DNA of 64,000 nt from Roseimicrobium sp. ORNL1 (GTDB taxonomy: Bacteria > Verrucomicrobiota > Verrucomicrobiia > Verrucomicrobiales > Verrucomicrobiaceae), in contig NZ_CP049143.1 in the NCBI RefSeq assembly GCF_011044495.1, forward strand, positions 3,844,001-3,908,000, in the 5' to 3' direction. The position numbers and the translations under genes are program-made. Shown here in pieces: positions 60,075 through 64,000 of this stretch (the first letter of the stretch is position 1; every line of letters begins with the position of its first letter). The notes under the pieces are model-generated. The model was given only the letters and a program-made list of their open reading frames with translations. It made no database searches and was not told the DNA's origin.

Positions 60075-60743
60075 CTATTCAACAAACCCCGTAGTGCGAT
60101 GAAAATACTTCGCGTCGTTCGGAAGGGACTTCACCGGCTTCGCGGGCACTCCTGCATAGAGCTGGTATTCCTCCTGCCACGCTTTGTTCAAGAGCGACTT
60201 GGCTCCCAAGACTGAACGGCTTGGCAATGCTGCTCCGCCCAAGAGCGTGCAATCTGTCCCCACAAAGGCATAGTCACCAATCACAATCGGCTTCGAATCC
60301 TGGCGGCACTCGATCACGTCGATGCTGTGCGTCAGGAACTGTGAACCGTATCCCGCGACGGTGGTGAACGCTCCAATTCCGATGCTATGGGTGCAATCGA
60401 AATGATGATTTTTGGTAATGGCAGTATGCTCACCCAAGACCAGTTCAGGCGCGCGGTCACTTTGGTGAGAGAAATGCTTGCCGTCATCCACCGGGTACCC
60501 CGTGATCCAATTCCCCCGTGCAATGGAAGCGTAGGCGCCCAACTGAACCTTCTGCAAGTGGATGGCCACATTCCCGTGACCAATGCTGGAATGGGGGCCC
60601 ATGACCAATTCCTTGGGGAAGATCCATGACAACCCAATCGCTGCAGTCGGATGCAGTTTGTAGCCAAAGAAGAACTGCAATGCCGGACGTTTGAGGAACC
60701 ACGGCAACGGCACCAATAGCAGCCGGAGCAGATTACGCAGCAT
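60075..60743 (-). CDS. hexapeptide-repeat acyltransferase
   Basis: A 222-residue protein. A membrane-proximal N-terminus (MLRNLLRLLLVPLPWFLKRP) precedes left-handed beta-helix repeats (PTAAIGLSWIFPKELVMGPHSSIGHGNVAIHLQKVQLGAYASIARGN, then VIGDYAFVGTDCTLLGGAALPSRSVLGAKSLL) and ends YAGVPAKPVKSLP, the usual closing motif. Its donor is probably acetyl-CoA; the acceptor sugar is unknown. It overlaps the upstream GT4 gene by 11 bp. Confidence 0.85.
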   Translation of the reverse strand: MLRNLLRLLLVPLPWFLKRPALQFFFGYKLHPTAAIGLSWIFPKELVMGPHSSIGHGNVAIHLQKVQLGAYASIARGNWITGYPVDDGKHFSHQSDRAPELVLGEHTAITKNHHFDCTHSIGIGAFTTVAGYGSQFLTHSIDVIECRQDSKPIVIGDYAFVGTDCTLLGGAALPSRSVLGAKSLLNKAWQEEYQLYAGVPAKPVKSLPNDAKYFHRTTGFVE

Positions 60744-61920
60744 CTTCGAGAGCCTCCATATACATTCTCTCGTAGTGATCGAGCATATCCGCCATCCTGA
60801 ATCGATCGAGATTCGAGGTCCCGCGGCCAATCAGTTGCCGCCTGAAGCCTGCTTCTTCGACCTTCAAGACCGCGGCAGCGATCCCTTCCGTGTTGTTTCC
60901 TGCAACGATGATGGCCCCATCACCAGCCACTTCTGCCAGTGAGGTGTTGTCAGCCGTCACCACGGGACAACCGCACGCCTGACCTTCCAGGATGGGCCAC
61001 CCGAATCCTTCGCACCACGAGGGGAACAGCAACGCATGAGCTCCCGCATAGACGGCACACAGGGCTTCGTCAGAGAGATTGCCCAATTCACGCACCCGGC
61101 TTTCCAATCCCAGGCTTCTCGCAAGCTCCCGTTGGTGAGGTCTCAACATCTCCCCGGCAAACACGATATTCCCCGTCCAGCGACTTCCCAGCAAGGCCAT
61201 TGCTTTGAGGATGCCTTCGCGATTCTTCCGCTCCTGCGAGGAACCCACATGCAGGACATACGGCGCATCATGCACTCCGAGCGCTTGAAGCTGCTGCTGC
61301 GTCTCCTGCGCTGGAGGTGAGCGGAAGACTCCACTGAACCCAAGGAGTATTGTCCGCAGGGTCCTCCCTGGCGGCCTACCTGTGAGCCGACTGAAGTCCG
61401 CTCGGGTCGCGTCCGAATCGCAGGCTACGTGCGGTATTTTCGACAAGCCGTCCAGAATGGACGCCTGCAATCTCTTCCCCATGGACGAGGCTGGACAAAA
61501 GGTAGACTCGCCCAGCGCACCTCGCACCGCCAGAAGGTCATGGCACGTCGCAACTATGGCTCGTGACTTGATCGCACGATGGTAGGGCGCATTGGAGTGG
61601 TCACAGATATGCGCCACATCGTACTCTTTTGAGACGCGTTTCAGTCGCGGCGGGAAGAGCAGGTACTTGTCCACATAGCCCGCCCACTTGGCCATTCTGC
61701 TGTCGGGCCTGAAACGAGCTCTGACTCGCTGTTCGGGCTGGATACGCTGCACTTGAAATCCCCGCGTTTGGAACCCTTCGAGGATGCCGGCGAATCGTAG
61801 CATGCTCTCCTGCTTGTCCGGCGGATAGTTGGAGACCAACAGCAGCCGCAAGGGCTTCCGCATCGACGACCTTTCGCGGGAGATTACTTCGGGGGTTCCA
61901 GTCTGCATCTTTCCAGTCAT
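60733..61920 (-). CDS. GT4 glycosyltransferase
   Basis: A 395-residue GT-B enzyme. The start has LRLLLVSNYPPDKQESMLRFAGIL after about 23 extra residues; then VAHICDHSN, YVLHVGSSQERKNREGILKAMALL and the acidic-site region FPSWCEGFGWPILEGQACGCPVVTADNTSLAEVAGDGAI. ATG 61920 overlaps the Wzy-like stop as ATGA, evidence for a polycistronic unit; an internal ATG before RKPLRLLL is also possible. Confidence 0.9.
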   Translation of the reverse strand: MTGKMQTGTPEVISRERSSMRKPLRLLLVSNYPPDKQESMLRFAGILEGFQTRGFQVQRIQPEQRVRARFRPDSRMAKWAGYVDKYLLFPPRLKRVSKEYDVAHICDHSNAPYHRAIKSRAIVATCHDLLAVRGALGESTFCPASSMGKRLQASILDGLSKIPHVACDSDATRADFSRLTGRPPGRTLRTILLGFSGVFRSPPAQETQQQLQALGVHDAPYVLHVGSSQERKNREGILKAMALLGSRWTGNIVFAGEMLRPHQRELARSLGLESRVRELGNLSDEALCAVYAGAHALLFPSWCEGFGWPILEGQACGCPVVTADNTSLAEVAGDGAIIVAGNNTEGIAAAVLKVEEAGFRRQLIGRGTSNLDRFRMADMLDHYERMYMEALEDAA

Positions 61921-63257
61921 CCCTGCACTCCTTTTGGCTCCCCAGAATCTGGCAACTGCGGTTCGTCATTTCTGGCCTGCTCGGGCTCCGCACGTCGGAC
62001 CGCCTTCTTCTTCTTCGGCCGTCCCACCTTCACCGAAGCCAGGCACAATCCCGCAGTGAATGTTGCGAATCCCTGGGTGGTCGCAATGCCCCATGAACCC
62101 ATCAGCACATTCATGCCACCCGCCCCAAATAGGAGCATCGGCAGGAGATTGCCATAGCGCAACGCACCCCAACCCTGTCTCAGCATCTGAATGCATATTC
62201 CCAATCTGAGAACAAAAAAGATCGATCCGAAGACAATGCCCATTTCATGAAAAATCCGCCCTAACTCCGTTTCCTGCCCCCCGCCAAATCCTCGCTGCCC
62301 CGTCGTCAGAAAGTGGCCCACAAGGGTGCCAGTGCCGATACCATGCCCCATGATGGGAGCTTCTTGAGCAGCCCACATCGGGTAGTCGGCCATGCCTGCC
62401 ACGCGTTGCAGAGAACTGCTTACGACGGAGTCACCCCCTGATGAATCTTCAAATCTTTGAGAAAGCTGGCGTTGTCCCTCTTCAAAAAATTCCGTGCTGG
62501 AGAGCCCCGCGGCCCCCAGCCCAATGACCCCCAGAAGCGCCAGGGCTCCACGAGCAGCGGACCCGCTCACAAGACTTAGGCCCACGAGCATCACGAAGAC
62601 GATGCCTACCGACAAAATGCTGCTCCGGCTACCTGACACCGCAAGAGACGCAAGGACTGCCATAGAACACAGGATCCTCAGGGTCCATCCTCCCTTCTTT
62701 GCCGATACAAACGAGTTTGCAAGGAATGAGGCCACCAGGGCGCTGTAGCACACCATGCCGCTTACAAAGGAAAACGTGCCTGCGGGCCGGACGGTGCCGT
62801 ATTGGGTGTTCATGCCGCCCATGTTGATCCAACTCCCCTGGGGCGATCGGAACTGTTGCACCACCAGCAAAGCCATAGGAATCATCAGCCACATTGACCA
62901 CTTCCCAATCTTCATCACATTCTCTGCGGAAAGAGCCCGCTGCATCACGTAAATGAGGGGGAGATGCAAAAAGTTCGCCCTCAAGCCGTAAACGGTGACT
63001 AGAATCGGACCGTCTCCCGCTACCGCACCGTACATACCGGTGACCAAAGCAAGCATGATTGTCGCACCTACCGCGGTGTTCTTTGGAAAGATTCCAGCCT
63101 GTCCGGCCAGCAGGTAGATTAGTATGACCACCGGGTCCCTGACGAGGAGCAGGAGATTGCTAAGGCTGGGCAGTACCCAGAATCGCAGAGCTCCTTCAAA
63201 AACAAGCAGCGCGAAATACAAAAATATCAATCTCCGTACTGCAATGATGGCACTCAT
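61917..63257 (-). CDS. Wzy-like O-antigen/EPS polymerase
   Basis: A 446-residue polytopic protein with about ten hydrophobic segments (LIFLYFALLVFEGALRFWVL; TLRILCSMAVLASLAVSGSRSSIL; IVFVMLVGLSLVSGSAARGALALLGVIGLGAAGL; GSIFFVLRLGICIQML). A large loop (FFEEGQRQLSQRFEDSSGGDS) and GHGIGTGT resemble the periplasmic loop of O-antigen ligase/polymerase proteins (Wzy_C). The tail is basic/acidic and soluble. It is presumably the polymerase of the exopolysaccharide. The family diverges strongly, so the role is inferred from topology and neighbours. Confidence 0.8.
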   Translation of the reverse strand: MSAIIAVRRLIFLYFALLVFEGALRFWVLPSLSNLLLLVRDPVVILIYLLAGQAGIFPKNTAVGATIMLALVTGMYGAVAGDGPILVTVYGLRANFLHLPLIYVMQRALSAENVMKIGKWSMWLMIPMALLVVQQFRSPQGSWINMGGMNTQYGTVRPAGTFSFVSGMVCYSALVASFLANSFVSAKKGGWTLRILCSMAVLASLAVSGSRSSILSVGIVFVMLVGLSLVSGSAARGALALLGVIGLGAAGLSSTEFFEEGQRQLSQRFEDSSGGDSVVSSSLQRVAGMADYPMWAAQEAPIMGHGIGTGTLVGHFLTTGQRGFGGGQETELGRIFHEMGIVFGSIFFVLRLGICIQMLRQGWGALRYGNLLPMLLFGAGGMNVLMGSWGIATTQGFATFTAGLCLASVKVGRPKKKKAVRRAEPEQARNDEPQLPDSGEPKGVQG

Positions 63258-63284
63258 GAGTAGAACGATCAGGCCAGCGTCAAT

Positions 63285-64000
63285 TCAATGCGCACTTGCT
63301 TGCGAAACTGTGTCCTTACGAATGATACCCAGTGATTCCAAGATGATCCCTGCATAACGCTCCCAAGTGCACGCCCTCGCCACGTCGGCACACGACGACC
63401 GCATAGATTCCAAGTTGCCGCGGTTGTCTGCAAACCATGCAATCTTCTCAGCGATGGCTTGAGGTGCTCGAATCGGCACAACAAACCCCGTCTCCCCTTC
63501 CCTCACCAGATCTTCTCCACCTGTGTTTGGAGTAATGATAAGCGGCAACCCGCAAGCCAGTGCTTCTTGTTGCACCAGAGCACGTCCTTCCACAATGGAA
63601 GGCAATACCAACACATCGCAGGAGCGCATCAACTCAAGCACCTGGCGGTGAGGACGGGTTTCCTCCAGGGTGAATGGGACATTCTGTGCGCGATAAAACG
63701 CAAGCGACTCCACCGGACTTCCCATCAGAAGGAGTTCCACATCGGATCTCCGTAGCACGCGCATGGCTTCAAACAGATCAGCGAGTCCCTTCCTCTGCGA
63801 CAGCGACCCTGCGAACAATACGCGCAATTTACCGGACTTCCTCCGGCGAGGAATTTCCTCAGCATCAGGCGCGGTCGCTTCAATGGCCGGGCTGCCAAAT
63901 TCTGCCACCACAATTCGCTGAGTCTCCTTCAGCGAATCAGGAAGAGTCCTTCGCACAAACTGGCTTGGCACCACGATCACATCCGCCAGTTCCAACTCCT
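63285..64000 (-). CDS. GT4 glycosyltransferase, cut by the right window edge
   Basis: The C-terminal 238 residues of a GT-B enzyme; the N-terminal domain lies beyond 64000 and no start codon is visible. The GT4 core shows LRVLFAGSLSQRKGLADLFEAMRVL and the acidic site in LVLPSIVEGRALVQQEALACGLPLIITPNTGGEDLV. It is 27 bp upstream of the Wzy-like gene, so the operon continues past the window. Confidence 0.88.
   Translation of the reverse strand, partial: ELELADVIVVPSQFVRRTLPDSLKETQRIVVAEFGSPAIEATAPDAEEIPRRRKSGKLRVLFAGSLSQRKGLADLFEAMRVLRRSDVELLLMGSPVESLAFYRAQNVPFTLEETRPHRQVLELMRSCDVLVLPSIVEGRALVQQEALACGLPLIITPNTGGEDLVREGETGFVVPIRAPQAIAEKIAWFADNRGNLESMRSSCADVARACTWERYAGIILESLGIIRKDTVSQASAH

Overview
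The window looks like chromosomal DNA of a Verrucomicrobiota-like (PVC-group) bacterium. This is inferred from the combination of a C30 carotenoid gene set, an exosortase/PEP-CTERM system embedded in an exopolysaccharide locus, a 17.5-kb gene for an inverse-autotransporter surface protein, and Shine-Dalgarno sites that are weak or absent in most places. No rRNA gene, intact tRNA gene or CRISPR array was seen, so the phylum assignment rests on gene content only.

Layout. (1) 1-7082: the start of a short-chain dehydrogenase gene, then a C30 carotenoid cluster: crtN-like desaturase and class-3 aldehyde dehydrogenase on the minus strand, and, divergently, a secreted TPR protein, crtP-like oxygenase, crtQ-like glycosyltransferase and crtO-like acyltransferase. 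Together these can oxidise, glycosylate and acylate a C30 carotene (staphyloxanthin-type logic). The dehydrosqualene/squalene synthase step is not in the window. (2) 7083-16543: mobile DNA. It holds a remnant of a LigD-type ligase, an intact IS5-family element with perfect 18-bp ends, a highly structured non-coding segment, then a minus-strand module: an orphan M41-like HExxH protein, a D5/P4-type primase-helicase, a gene II/X-like rolling-circle initiator, two unknown genes, an excisionase-like HTH protein and a tyrosine recombinase. The module ends exactly at a 57-bp copy of the 3' part of a tRNA-Leu(CAA). A decayed IS630 transposase follows. (3) 17198-23022: a secreted-protein island: a Tat-exported protein of unknown function, a small unknown protein, a GT4 glycosyltransferase, a DUF6916-like protein, a GNAT acetyltransferase and three tandem phage-tail-collar (MdpB-like) proteins. 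(4) 23163-40646: one gene for a protein of about 5,827 residues with a signal peptide, an N-terminal inverse-autotransporter beta-barrel, a very long beta-helical passenger with three modules spaced about 3.5 kb apart, and a distal zincin motif HELGHVIGFDD. About 1 kb of non-coding DNA precedes it.

(5) 41652-64000, all on the minus strand: an exopolysaccharide/exosortase locus. It runs from glycosyltransferases, a Wzy-like membrane protein, hexapeptide acyltransferases and a WecG/TagA transferase (right) through a VanZ-like protein, a GT2 enzyme, an exosortase-EpsI fusion, a PEP-CTERM protein, a periplasmic TPR protein, a LuxR-type regulator, a FecR-domain protein, an outer-membrane barrel, a Wza-like export protein, a Wzc-like tyrosine kinase and the priming sugar transferase (left). 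A consensus sigma-54 promoter lies in front of the PEP-CTERM gene, and the LuxR-type regulator has Glu in place of the phospho-accepting Asp.

The strongest candidate for something undescribed is the giant inverse autotransporter that carries a metalloprotease-like domain at its far end. Next come the mobile module that pairs a D5 helicase with a gene II-like initiator, and the structured non-coding segment at 8705-9082.
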